Source of the DNA: Lachnospiraceae bacterium
GTDB lineage: Bacteria > Bacillota > Clostridia > Lachnospirales > Lachnospiraceae
DNA: 55,291 nucleotides
Assembly (NCBI GenBank): GCA_017453065.1
Contig: JAFTKW010000022.1
Coordinates: forward strand, 1 to 55,291
Reading direction: 5' to 3'
Shown: positions 22,491 through 31,450 of the stretch, one piece after another
Layout: each line of letters starts with the position of its first letter
How positions within the stretch are numbered: position 1 is the stretch's first letter
Program-made: the position numbers and the translations under genes
The notes under the pieces: model-generated
Database searches by the model: none
The model's input: only the letters and a program-made list of their open reading frames with translations
Told to the model about the DNA's origin: nothing

Positions 22491-24983
22491 ATGAAAATCA
22501 AGGGAAAAGTACTTGTTTTTGTGGTGGTCATGCTTTCAACAATAGTTGTTTCGTGTCAAGGGAAAATAGATGAAAAATCTGCCGGGTCAGACCAAATTTC
22601 CAGCGAGACAACAGATTTTATTGAGATAGAAGAAGTCACGACTAAAACAGAGGAAGAAATAGAATACAGTACCACAGAAGAAGTGTCGTCACAACCTCAA
22701 GAGGAAGAGCATTATTTGTATTCCTATGAAGGTGACAGTTATCGATATGCGATTACCATGGACTTCGAGGAATTGTTGAGTTTTCATGATGAAAAGGGAA
22801 GTGTAGAGGTGCTCACTGGTGGGGGCACGTATCAGATACAGGATGACTTGGGTCAAATGCAAGTGGAAGCAATTGGATTACAGGACTATCTGGTATCAGA
22901 TGAGGACGGTAACACAGTTGTATGGGCGATATACGAGATGTCAGATGGGTCCAAGGCAGCAAACAAATACACGATGTATGAAGATCATATCAACGTGGTT
23001 GCAGTGCTGCAAAGTGTAGATAGTCCATACCAGACTTACGAAGCGATATTAGATAGAAACTTTCTATGCCAAGCAGATTCTTGCGAGAAGAAAGTTTCAT
23101 CGCAATGGGTATATCCAGACAATGGAGACTTCCCATATAAAGTTGCAGATGGAATAGTTACTATTCAGACTTTCGAAGAAACACGCAGATTGTATACCTT
23201 TTTGCGAGGTTCCAGTATTAGGCCTTTGATTCTGTTTGAAGACTATCCCGAGGAAGACATTCCAGTATATATTGAGGATGCAAATCTGGAGGAATATCAA
23301 ATCGAGTATGATCTGGTATTTGAAAATCACGAAGATAAAAAAGATGCGGATTTGCTTGCTTTATTTAAAGGTCGAAACAGTAGCTTTGCAGTGAAAATCG
23401 ATTGTGTGACGGAAGAGACTTCTAAATCCACACTATATTATGCAGATGAAGTGGAGTTTGATATAAATATTACAAATCTGGCGAAAGACAGTAATAACTT
23501 GGCCGTAGATTATGTGTTGTATGATTACAACGGAACGCCACTCCTAACGGAATCGATCACCTTGGTGGTGGAAAGTGATGAGCAGATAGATATACCGATT
23601 TTTTTACAAACAACACAAAAAGGTATATTTTACATAGATCTGAAGATAGATACCCTAACAGAGGAATATCGTGAATTGTACTCCTTTGCATTGCTCTCAG
23701 AGCATGAACATGAATACGCGGACACAAATCCTTTTGGAGTCAGCGGAGTGCGATTCGGTGAATATGAACCAAATGACACTACGGTAGAGCTGTTAGAGGC
23801 CTTAGGGGCCTTTAATGTGAGAGTTTGTATATCCTGCCCGGATTATTTGGCGGAAGACAAAACCATATTGGACAAGTACCTTAAACGGTTGGTCAACGCC
23901 AACATCAGGGTAAATGGACAGTTTTTGTTAATGGATGACTGGGTGATGCCAACTCAGGACAATGCCCAGGAATACATGACTCAAATAGATGAGACCCTAA
24001 ACGTAGTTGGCAAATATTTAAGCAGTTGTGAAATTGGAAATGAGTACAACCTCAACCATGATAAGGCAACGACAAAGGCAGCAATGCAACAGTACATCAA
24101 AGAGTACTTTGAACCAGGATATAAGGTCATAAAGGAACAATACAGCTTGCCATTTATCAATGCCGCTGTAGGGCTAAGTGATGTGGATTGGATGAAAGCA
24201 ATGGTTTCTGCTGGGATATATGACAAACAGCAGATTTTGGCTACTCATGCCTATGGATTTCCATGGGCCCCAGATCGCTACACTAGTTCCAGCTTTGAAT
24301 TAAGTATTGAAGGTTCCTTGAAACGAACGAAGAAATTCTTAAGTCAATATGGCAATATGACTTGGTTCGTCAATGAGATAGGATACCCAACCGCGGCAAT
24401 GGATGATGAGGGGAAAACCCAGAGCGTTGATTTGCGAACCCAGGCAGATTATTTGGTTAGAGCAAATATCTTAGCATTATCCTATGGAGCGGATGAGGTA
24501 GAAGTATATAGTTTATACGATCAACCAAACGTGTTTAAGGGCTTAGATCCTACCAACAATGAATTTCATTTTGGGCTGTTTTACTATGAGGATTATTTCG
24601 GGAGAGTAATGCCAAAGCCATCTGCGGTGGCATATCAGAATATGACATCGTGTTTAGATGGAGTACAGGCTTGCAATGAGATAGAGACAAACTCAGCTAC
24701 TGCAAGGGTTTTTCGCTTGGAACTTGCAGATGGAGAGTTGGTTTATGCAGGGTGGAGCAATTGCAGTAGACTTATCAATGACAAAAAGGGTGCCACGAAA
24801 CGCACCCCAGTTATGCCATGGGAGAATCAGTGGAAGGAATCGGAGTCGGTGCTCATCCCGGTGGATGGAAATTATGTGGAAGTTGTAAATACTATGGGAA
24901 ATAAATCTGTTGTTCCGGTAATAAACGGATATGTCAATGTGGCATTGGATGGTTCCCCAAAGTTTATTAAAATAATCAATTAA
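22491..24983 (+). CDS. Lipoprotein with clan GH-A-like glycosidase domain, EPS locus
   Basis: This 830-aa protein has a lipoprotein signal (VLVFVVVMLSTIVVSC), an acidic Ser/Thr/Glu-rich linker (about 25-80), a beta-rich middle, and from about 415 a TIM-barrel-like domain starting FGVSGVRFGEYEPND. E518 in EIGNEYN and E629 in VNEIGYP, 111 residues apart, fit the acid/base and nucleophile pair of clan GH-A. The exact family is not clear to me, perhaps near GH39/GH5. It is the first gene of the exopolysaccharide locus, so it may trim or release the polymer at the cell surface. Confidence 0.75.
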   Translation: MKIKGKVLVFVVVMLSTIVVSCQGKIDEKSAGSDQISSETTDFIEIEEVTTKTEEEIEYSTTEEVSSQPQEEEHYLYSYEGDSYRYAITMDFEELLSFHDEKGSVEVLTGGGTYQIQDDLGQMQVEAIGLQDYLVSDEDGNTVVWAIYEMSDGSKAANKYTMYEDHINVVAVLQSVDSPYQTYEAILDRNFLCQADSCEKKVSSQWVYPDNGDFPYKVADGIVTIQTFEETRRLYTFLRGSSIRPLILFEDYPEEDIPVYIEDANLEEYQIEYDLVFENHEDKKDADLLALFKGRNSSFAVKIDCVTEETSKSTLYYADEVEFDINITNLAKDSNNLAVDYVLYDYNGTPLLTESITLVVESDEQIDIPIFLQTTQKGIFYIDLKIDTLTEEYRELYSFALLSEHEHEYADTNPFGVSGVRFGEYEPNDTTVELLEALGAFNVRVCISCPDYLAEDKTILDKYLKRLVNANIRVNGQFLLMDDWVMPTQDNAQEYMTQIDETLNVVGKYLSSCEIGNEYNLNHDKATTKAAMQQYIKEYFEPGYKVIKEQYSLPFINAAVGLSDVDWMKAMVSAGIYDKQQILATHAYGFPWAPDRYTSSSFELSIEGSLKRTKKFLSQYGNMTWFVNEIGYPTAAMDDEGKTQSVDLRTQADYLVRANILALSYGADEVEVYSLYDQPNVFKGLDPTNNEFHFGLFYYEDYFGRVMPKPSAVAYQNMTSCLDGVQACNEIETNSATARVFRLELADGELVYAGWSNCSRLINDKKGATKRTPVMPWENQWKESESVLIPVDGNYVEVVNTMGNKSVVPVINGYVNVALDGSPKFIKIIN

Positions 24984-24994
24984 GTGAGGTAGTT

Positions 24995-25690
24995 ATGAAA
25001 AGTAAGATTAATCTGTATCGCTGTAAAGATCAGGTTGTTAACGATGCCTTCGACAGGGCGATTGTTAACATCTATGTAAAAAAGGAAAAAAACGGATATA
25101 AATCCTATGTGCTTTGCGGAAGCGAAGCAGGTGTAGGTTCCACATCTGTTGCTGTAGAGATGGCGATAGCACTCTCTGTAGCAGGCTGGAAAACCATTCT
25201 TGTGGATGGCGACTTGAGAAAGAGCAAAGACTACAAGAGATTGAACCAAAGTGCGAAATATGGTTTGTCAGAATATGTAAGAGAAATGGCAAAGCAGGAA
25301 GATATTATTTACGAAACAAACTGGAGCTCTCTGGATTATATTCCATGTGGTCTGGATGATTCGGAAAGTCCTGTACGTACACTTTGCTCAGTGAGAATGG
25401 AAAAATTGATGACTGACTTAAGAGAACAGTATGATTATATAATCATTGATGTTCCATCCATTAACTCATCCGTTGATGGACAAATTTTGGCTTCAAAAGC
25501 GGATGCTACAATTTTGGTGGCAGCAGTTGGAACTTCTAAAAAGAAGAATTTGGAAGATGCAAAGAAGAAATTTGAAGAGGCTGGTGCCAATGTAATCGGT
25601 GTTATAGAGAATAAAGTACCTATTGAAGAATACAAGAAATACATCAAAGACTTTGATTACTTCAAAACCAAAAAATATGTGAAGAAATAA
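24995..25690 (+). CDS. BY-kinase (CpsD/EpsD-like) homologue with altered P-loop
   Basis: This 231-aa protein resembles the cytoplasmic tyrosine kinases that control capsule chain length. It has VDGDLRKSKD (Walker A'), YDYIIIDVPS (Walker B) and a C-terminal tyrosine cluster (EEYKKYIKDFDYFKTKKYVKK). The P-loop reads GSEAGVGSTS (42-51), so the usual lysine of GK(S/T) is replaced by serine. ParA-like CpaE proteins show similar GVGTT loops. Kinase activity is therefore doubtful. Its partner is probably the Wzz-like protein two genes downstream. It starts 11 bp after the lipoprotein gene. Confidence 0.8.
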   Translation: MKSKINLYRCKDQVVNDAFDRAIVNIYVKKEKNGYKSYVLCGSEAGVGSTSVAVEMAIALSVAGWKTILVDGDLRKSKDYKRLNQSAKYGLSEYVREMAKQEDIIYETNWSSLDYIPCGLDDSESPVRTLCSVRMEKLMTDLREQYDYIIIDVPSINSSVDGQILASKADATILVAAVGTSKKKNLEDAKKKFEEAGANVIGVIENKVPIEEYKKYIKDFDYFKTKKYVKK

Positions 25691-25701
25691 GAGGGACAGT
25701 C

Positions 25702-26691
25702 ATGAAAAAGAAGTTATTAGCTTTTAGTTTATTATTTACAATGCTGGGTTCTTTGCTCTGCGAGGTACCTGTATATGCAACAACAGGTGGAACTCTTGCA
25801 ACAAATGGAACAGAGCAGTCAGAGGCAGGCTACGGATTTTACAATCCAAAGGTTTTGGTGACATCTTACGAGATTACAGAAGGAATCGTGGCGAAGGATG
25901 AGGAGTTCACAATCAAGGTAGAACTTACCAATATGAATAGCCATGCAGACGCTTACAATGTTGTTACAACGTTTACTTCCTATTCTAACAATGTTTATAT
26001 TACAGAAGGAAATAGCAACGTTACATATTTTGAACAGATTAAAGCGGGTGAATCCGTATCCTTTACTATGGAACTGGGCGTTATGGACGTAAGCCTTTCC
26101 GATTCCGTTTCGCTGGGCTTTACCTCTGTTTACAGCAATGATGAAGGTGTGGAGTATGGTATCGAATCCATCGTTACCCCTTTGATTGAAGAAAAAGCAG
26201 AGATGGAAGTTCCTGCAGTTTCCGTAGCAACAAAAGCAGTGGTGGGTGCGAAAGCGCTTGTGAGTGTTCGTTATTCAAATGTGGGCGACAACAGAATCGA
26301 AAATGTTGTAATGAAAGTTGAAGGCAACATTGAAGAAAGCCAGAAGACAGTGAAACTGGATGAGCTGAATGTAGGAGAACAGAAATACCTGGATTACTAT
26401 GTTACATTTGCACAAGAGGGAGAACAGAAGCTGACCATCTCTTTTGAATATCAGGATTCCAACGGAAACAACTATACCATTGATGCAAAAGAATATACGG
26501 TGGATGTTTATTCTTACACTAATGTAGACGACGAAGCGGGAGTAATTAACACAGAGAGATTCACCATTGGATCTAAAGAAATTTATATGCTTATTGCTGC
26601 CAGCGTTTTAGTTGGCGCAGCTTTGATAGTTGCTGTTGTGACACTTGTGAGAAAAAGAAGCAAGGATGCGAAGAAGAAGGAGCAGAAATAA
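25702..26691 (+). CDS. Secreted membrane-anchored beta-rich protein, EPS locus
   Basis: This 329-aa protein has a signal peptide (KKLLAFSLLFTMLGSLLCEVPVYA), two beta-rich repeats that look like CARDB/COG1361-type Ig-like domains (FTIKVELTNMNSHADAYNV; VSVRYSNVGDNRIENVVMKV), and a C-terminal membrane helix followed by KKKEQK. The orientation should place the domains outside the cell. It sits between the kinase-like and Wzz-like genes, overlaps the Wzz-like start (TAATG), and is probably an export or surface-assembly partner. No specific family is assigned. Confidence 0.7.
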   Translation: MKKKLLAFSLLFTMLGSLLCEVPVYATTGGTLATNGTEQSEAGYGFYNPKVLVTSYEITEGIVAKDEEFTIKVELTNMNSHADAYNVVTTFTSYSNNVYITEGNSNVTYFEQIKAGESVSFTMELGVMDVSLSDSVSLGFTSVYSNDEGVEYGIESIVTPLIEEKAEMEVPAVSVATKAVVGAKALVSVRYSNVGDNRIENVVMKVEGNIEESQKTVKLDELNVGEQKYLDYYVTFAQEGEQKLTISFEYQDSNGNNYTIDAKEYTVDVYSYTNVDDEAGVINTERFTIGSKEIYMLIAASVLVGAALIVAVVTLVRKRSKDAKKKEQK

Positions 26692-27410
26692 TGATTTTTG
26701 ATAAGATTGTTGAGATAGATATTGTCAGATGCTTAAAAGCAATCTGGAAAAGAAAAGAAAGAGTAATGATTGCTGGCTTAGTGGGCTTGGTTCTTGGCGT
26801 TTTGTTGGCTGTCTTTTATGTGGATACAGTGGACGAATACAAGGCAACCGCAAGTGTATATAGTATTTCTTACGGTTCTTACGACGCTTCTGCAGAAGGC
26901 CTGCAGACACTGCGTGCTTACGAAGATGTTGTAAAGAGTTTGAGAGTGGCAGAGAGAGCTGCTCTGCTTTTGGGAGATGGAAGTGTAGACAAATTTGCAA
27001 TCTATGACATGATTGAGTTGGAAGAGGATTCCGACAGTCAGTCTGCCAACTCCAGCATACTGAATATCAGCGCAAAGACTACAAATCCAGACACGGCTGT
27101 TGCAGTTGCAAACGCAGTGGCACACGCATTTGTGCTGGAGATTAACAGCGTGAGCCCAAATGAGAGTGTACAGGTACTTGATGAGGCTTATTCTGCAGAT
27201 TGTGTTTACAATGCAATAAAAAAACAGGTAATCTTCTGCGCATTGGGCTTGATAGGCGGATTGGCCGTAGCTTGCGTAGTGATTGCCTGTGTGGTGATTT
27301 TTTCAGATAAGGTTTCCACAGTACAGGATGCATCTCTGTACGGAGAGTTGGAAATCATTGGAGCTATTCCTGTGATTAGTCTAGAGGAACCTAAAAAATC
27401 AAAGGAATAG
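26691..27410 (+). CDS. Wzz/CapA-like chain-length determinant
   Basis: This 239-aa protein has two membrane segments (RVMIAGLVGLVLGVLLAVFYV near 25-45; VIFCALGLIGGLAVACVVIAC near 182-205) flanking an extracellular domain, the layout of polysaccharide co-polymerases. A short cytoplasmic tail follows. In Gram-positive capsule systems such proteins activate the BY-kinase, which here is the altered ATPase upstream. Its ATG overlaps the previous stop codon. The gene ends one base before the convergent phosphoesterase gene. Confidence 0.82.
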   Translation: MIFDKIVEIDIVRCLKAIWKRKERVMIAGLVGLVLGVLLAVFYVDTVDEYKATASVYSISYGSYDASAEGLQTLRAYEDVVKSLRVAERAALLLGDGSVDKFAIYDMIELEEDSDSQSANSSILNISAKTTNPDTAVAVANAVAHAFVLEINSVSPNESVQVLDEAYSADCVYNAIKKQVIFCALGLIGGLAVACVVIACVVIFSDKVSTVQDASLYGELEIIGAIPVISLEEPKKSKE

Positions 27411-27411
27411 A

Positions 27412-28224
27412 CTACTGATTTACCAAAGTAATGACTACTAATTCTGGACGGTTATAGAAACGTGGAAGTGCAGCATCGCCTAGGCCTCTGCTCGAAATGA
27501 GAGTAGAAACTCCTTGGGTGTATGCGCCTCCAGCGTATTTCGGAAGGATAGTTCCGGTGTTGGTAATTAGGCCACCTACAAAGGGAAGTCTAATCAATCC
27601 ACCATGTGTATGACCTGACAGAACCAAGTCATAACCGAAAGGTGAAATCAAATCAAAACAATCGCTTCCGTGATAAAGAAGGATGTTGAAGTAGGAAGGA
27701 TCAGCAGGTTCTAGATAATCTGCAACATATATGGAACGCCATTCCTGGCCAGTGAGCAGTATTTCATCATCATCTTTTTGTAAAACTATCTGGGAATCGT
27801 CAATGTCGTATACTCCATATTTCTCAAACAAAGTTTGAAGGGCGGAGTACTGTACAACTGTAGTGCTACTGACATCATGATTTCCACTGATATAGTAGAC
27901 TGGGCATAGGTCAGAGATTCCCTTGAGCAAATCCTCGATGGGCTTCATATCGGTGTGATCCTCATCCACGATATCGCCTGTCATAACAACGATGTCAGGC
28001 GATTGTTCTTTGACAGCGCTGACAAGGGTAGACTGGTTGCCGCCAAAGTTTTTGTGGTGCAAGTCGGAGATTAAAACTATTTTATAGTCTTGAAATGCAT
28101 CTGGAATTTTGGAGTTTTTGTATGTATAAGATGTGATTTCAAGCATTGGATTGAAGCCTAATAGGACATACACAACAATTAGGATAGCGATAATAGATAA
28201 AACTAATCTTTTTTTAGATTTCAT
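27412..28224 (-). CDS. Membrane-anchored metallophosphoesterase (YkuE/YaeI-like)
   Basis: This 270-aa protein has an N-terminal membrane helix (LVLSIIAILIVVYVLLGF) and all metallophosphoesterase motifs: SDLHH, GDIVDED, GNHD and SGHTHGG. Relatives hydrolyse phospholipid- or nucleotide-linked phosphoesters at the membrane. It lies on the opposite strand inside the exopolysaccharide region, convergent with the Wzz-like gene and divergent from the glycosyltransferase at 28293, so it splits the locus into two transcription units. Whether it serves polymer synthesis is unknown. Confidence 0.88.
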   Translation of the reverse strand: MKSKKRLVLSIIAILIVVYVLLGFNPMLEITSYTYKNSKIPDAFQDYKIVLISDLHHKNFGGNQSTLVSAVKEQSPDIVVMTGDIVDEDHTDMKPIEDLLKGISDLCPVYYISGNHDVSSTTVVQYSALQTLFEKYGVYDIDDSQIVLQKDDDEILLTGQEWRSIYVADYLEPADPSYFNILLYHGSDCFDLISPFGYDLVLSGHTHGGLIRLPFVGGLITNTGTILPKYAGGAYTQGVSTLISSRGLGDAALPRFYNRPELVVITLVNQ

Positions 28225-28292
28225 ATTGTATACCTCTCAAATTTGTGTTAATCATAACATCTTTGGGAATGGATAGCAATATTTGGAGGATT

Positions 28293-29372
28293 ATGGAAAA
28301 GAAGAAAGTACTGCATATAGTAGAGGCCTTTGGTGGCGGAGTATATACTTTTATGGAAGCCTTGGTGAATGGTATGGCAAAGGATTTTGACGTGACTGTG
28401 GCATATGCACTTCGAAGCCAGACACCGGAGGATTTCAAGGAACGTTTTGATGATAGTGTGAAGTTTATTCTGGTGGAAAACTTTACAAGGAGTATTAGCC
28501 TGGTAAAGGATTTGCGTGCCTTGTCGGAGATCCGTCAAATCATCAAACAGGTTCAGCCAGATGTGATTCATCTTCATTCTTCGAAGGCAGGGGTGCTGGG
28601 AAGACTGGGAGTAAATTGTAAGAAATACAAGGTTTACTATACCCCTCATGGATATGCTTTTTTGAAGCAAGATGATTCGGGACTAAAAAGAAAAATATAT
28701 GAATGGATAGAGTGGATTTGCGCAAGAACCCGTTCTACAGTAGTTGCAGTATCAAAAGGTGAGTATGAAGCAACTCTGAAGTTAACTTCCAGGGCAACAT
28801 ATATCAACAATGGTATAGATATGAAACATCTTTCTGCTATGGCAGGAGAGAGCAGTAATGCAGAGAAGTCTGCTAAAGACAAACTGAAGATAGGAACCAT
28901 TGGCAGAGTGTGTTATCAAAAGAATCCATCCTTTTTCAACGCTGTAGCGGAGAAATTCCCAGAGCATGAGTTTGTTTGGGTGGGAGAAGGTGAACTGTTA
29001 GGTGAACTCACCAGCTTAAATATTTCTGTCACAGGTTGGATGGATAGAAGCAAGACGATGCAGTTACTGCAAGAGATGGATGTATTTTTGCTTCCTTCCC
29101 TGTGGGAGGGGCTTCCAATATCCTTGTTAGAGGCAATGTTTTTAAAGAAGATATGCATTGTTTCAAATGTGATAGGAAACAGAGACGTCATTAAAAGTGG
29201 TGTCAATGGCTTTGTGGGCGATAGTGTGGAAGACTTTGTATCTGTGATTCAAGATATCTTGGATGGAAAGATAGACACAGTGCAAATTGCGAATAACGCC
29301 TACGAAGATGTACTCAGAGAATATAATACCGAAGTGATGGTTCAGAAATATAAGGAATTGTATCGAGCATGA
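28293..29372 (+). CDS. GT4-family glycosyltransferase
   Basis: This 359-aa enzyme has a GT-B fold: N-terminal VLHIVEAFGGGVYTF, middle VIHLHSSKAGVLGRL, and the C-terminal donor site IGTIGRVCYQKNP and LPSLWEGLPISLLEAM with the E(x7)E motif. It probably adds one sugar to the undecaprenyl-linked repeat unit. I chose ATG 28293 because TTGGAGGA precedes it; the longer frame from 28245 lacks a ribosome binding site. It overlaps the next gene by four bases. Confidence 0.9.
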   Translation: MEKKKVLHIVEAFGGGVYTFMEALVNGMAKDFDVTVAYALRSQTPEDFKERFDDSVKFILVENFTRSISLVKDLRALSEIRQIIKQVQPDVIHLHSSKAGVLGRLGVNCKKYKVYYTPHGYAFLKQDDSGLKRKIYEWIEWICARTRSTVVAVSKGEYEATLKLTSRATYINNGIDMKHLSAMAGESSNAEKSAKDKLKIGTIGRVCYQKNPSFFNAVAEKFPEHEFVWVGEGELLGELTSLNISVTGWMDRSKTMQLLQEMDVFLLPSLWEGLPISLLEAMFLKKICIVSNVIGNRDVIKSGVNGFVGDSVEDFVSVIQDILDGKIDTVQIANNAYEDVLREYNTEVMVQKYKELYRA

Positions 29373-30346
29373 ACGAGAGTAAAAAAGTAGTAAGTATTGT
29401 TATACCAATCTATAACGTCGAGGAATATTTGCGTACCTGTCTGGATTCTATCTTAAAGCAGACCTATGATGCATTGGAAGTGCTGATGGTGGATGATGGC
29501 TCAAAGGATGCAAGTGGCCAAATCTGTGATGAGTATCAGAGCAAGGATTCCAGGTTTGTTGCCATACACAAAGAAAATGGTGGAGCGGCGGATGCAAGAA
29601 ATGTGGCGCTGGATAGATGCACAGGAGAGTATGTCACTTTTATCGATGGTGACGACTACGTGGCACCGGATTTTGTGGAAAGATTGGTGGCGCTTACAGA
29701 AAAATGTGATAGCGATATTGCAATTTGTGGTTGGAACAATGTGTCTGAGACGAAGGTGGAGCCTTTCTGCAAAAATAGCGGAGCCATAAAAGAATATGAG
29801 ACAGAGCAGGCATTGGAAGCACTGCTATATCAGGAAGATTTTGATACAGCAATGTGGCCTAAACTTTATAAGACTTCACTGTTTGAGGGGATTCGTTTTC
29901 CAAAGGGAAACCTCTATGAAGATATAGCAATCATTTATGAGGTGTTTTTAAAAGCTGCGAAAGTGGCATTCGAAGATTATGCCGGATACTATTACCTGCT
30001 TAGAGAAAGTGGAACCACTTTGATGAAGTTTCGCAAAGACAAGATGGACCTGATCGATGTGGTGGAAACCATGGAGAAGGTATTGTGCGATAAATATCCT
30101 GATTTGAAAAAAGCAGCGGCATCCAGGGTGGTGAGAGCCAATTTCCATATTTATATGCAGATTCCTCAGACCCAGGAGTATGTCGAGGAACGCAGAAGGA
30201 TAGAACACAATATCAAGAGCCGCCGCAGTGTTGTTCTGAAAGACGCGCGGACAAAAAGAGGTACGAAGGTAGCCCTTGTTTTAACTCTGTTTGGATTTCG
30301 CTTTTTCTTGAAGTTTAAAGCCCTTAAGAATATGGGGAAAAAGTAA
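29369..30346 (+). CDS. GT2-family glycosyltransferase
   Basis: This 325-aa enzyme has a GT-A fold with VSIVIPIYNVEEYLRTCLDSIL, the nucleotide-binding MVDDGSKD, and the metal-binding DxD in TFIDGDDYV; ENGGAADARN is typical. No large membrane segment is present, so it is cytoplasmic or peripheral. Its ATG overlaps the preceding stop (ATGA). It is likely to extend the repeat unit; the sugar cannot be deduced. Confidence 0.92.
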   Translation: MNESKKVVSIVIPIYNVEEYLRTCLDSILKQTYDALEVLMVDDGSKDASGQICDEYQSKDSRFVAIHKENGGAADARNVALDRCTGEYVTFIDGDDYVAPDFVERLVALTEKCDSDIAICGWNNVSETKVEPFCKNSGAIKEYETEQALEALLYQEDFDTAMWPKLYKTSLFEGIRFPKGNLYEDIAIIYEVFLKAAKVAFEDYAGYYYLLRESGTTLMKFRKDKMDLIDVVETMEKVLCDKYPDLKKAAASRVVRANFHIYMQIPQTQEYVEERRRIEHNIKSRRSVVLKDARTKRGTKVALVLTLFGFRFFLKFKALKNMGKK

Positions 30347-30373
30347 AATAGAAAGTTTTATCGGAGAAAATAA

Positions 30374-31438
30374 ATGCTTATTTATGTGATTGGTACCGCA
30401 TTAGCCATGCTTTTTGCAAAATATGCGATGAATGCAAAAACATATCCTGCTTTAAAGAATAGCTACCGTATTTTGGCCTTTTTGTCCTTTGTGCCATTAA
30501 CGGTCATTGCTGCCTTGAGATACAATGTAGGGACGGACTATGACTATGTTTATACGCCCTTTTTCTACAGCATCAACTCAGGCGGAGAGAAATTCAATGA
30601 AGTAGGTTTCAACATAATAAATCAGATTACATATCTCATATCAGAGAAACCATTTCTGATGTTTGCAGTGGTGGCTGTTCTGACCCTACTGTTTATGTTT
30701 TTGGCTTTCTATGAGCAGTCAGTCAATGTATGTGTATCTATTTATATATTTGTTGTAGGTTTGTTTTATTTTAACTCTCTAAACCAGATTAGACAGGCAC
30801 TGGCTATGGCAATTGCTGTGTATGCCATGAAATATTTGTGGAAGAGAGAGCCAATAAAATATTTCCTGCTTATTTTGCTAGCTATTTCAATGCATACAAG
30901 TGCAGTGATTTATATCCCGATTTATTTTATATATGGCATTAGAGCAAATGTGAAGGCACATATAATCTTCATCTTGTGTGCAATTGTGGCACAGCCGGTG
31001 TTGAAAGGTGCAATTCAGTTTGTAATTTCTAAGACGAAGTATGCGTGGTATCTGGATTCTATTTTTGGACAACAGGGATTTAGTATCATTACGTTTGCAT
31101 TTATCTTAGTGACGCTTCTTTTGCTTTACTACTGTCAGTTGGCTGGCAAAGATACGGAAGATAAGCAATTTGACTTGATGCTTAATATGTTCCTGTTCGG
31201 TGTTTGCTTTATGCTATATTCTGCCATTATTCCACAGGCAGATCGTTTGACAAACAGTATGACAATTATTACTCCGTTTATCGTTCCAAAGGCATTGCTG
31301 CGAATAAAGGAGAAAAACAGAAGGTTAGTGATGTTCTTTATCTTCTCATTTTTCTTTATCTTGAAGCTACTGCACGATATTTATTGGCAGGGATGGTACG
31401 ATGTTATACCTTACGAAACCTTCTTTTCACAGATATAA
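30374..31438 (+). CDS. EpsG/Wzy-type polysaccharide polymerase
   Basis: This 354-aa protein has about ten hydrophobic segments and the EpsG signature near the N-terminus (ALRYNVGTDYDYVYTPFF), with LNQIRQALAMAIAVYAMKYL later. EpsG-like polymerases join lipid-linked repeat units on the outer face of the membrane. It follows the GT2 gene by 27 bp and is the only polymerase candidate in the locus. Confidence 0.85.
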   Translation: MLIYVIGTALAMLFAKYAMNAKTYPALKNSYRILAFLSFVPLTVIAALRYNVGTDYDYVYTPFFYSINSGGEKFNEVGFNIINQITYLISEKPFLMFAVVAVLTLLFMFLAFYEQSVNVCVSIYIFVVGLFYFNSLNQIRQALAMAIAVYAMKYLWKREPIKYFLLILLAISMHTSAVIYIPIYFIYGIRANVKAHIIFILCAIVAQPVLKGAIQFVISKTKYAWYLDSIFGQQGFSIITFAFILVTLLLLYYCQLAGKDTEDKQFDLMLNMFLFGVCFMLYSAIIPQADRLTNSMTIITPFIVPKALLRIKEKNRRLVMFFIFSFFFILKLLHDIYWQGWYDVIPYETFFSQI

Positions 31439-31450
31439 AGGAGCCTTTTG

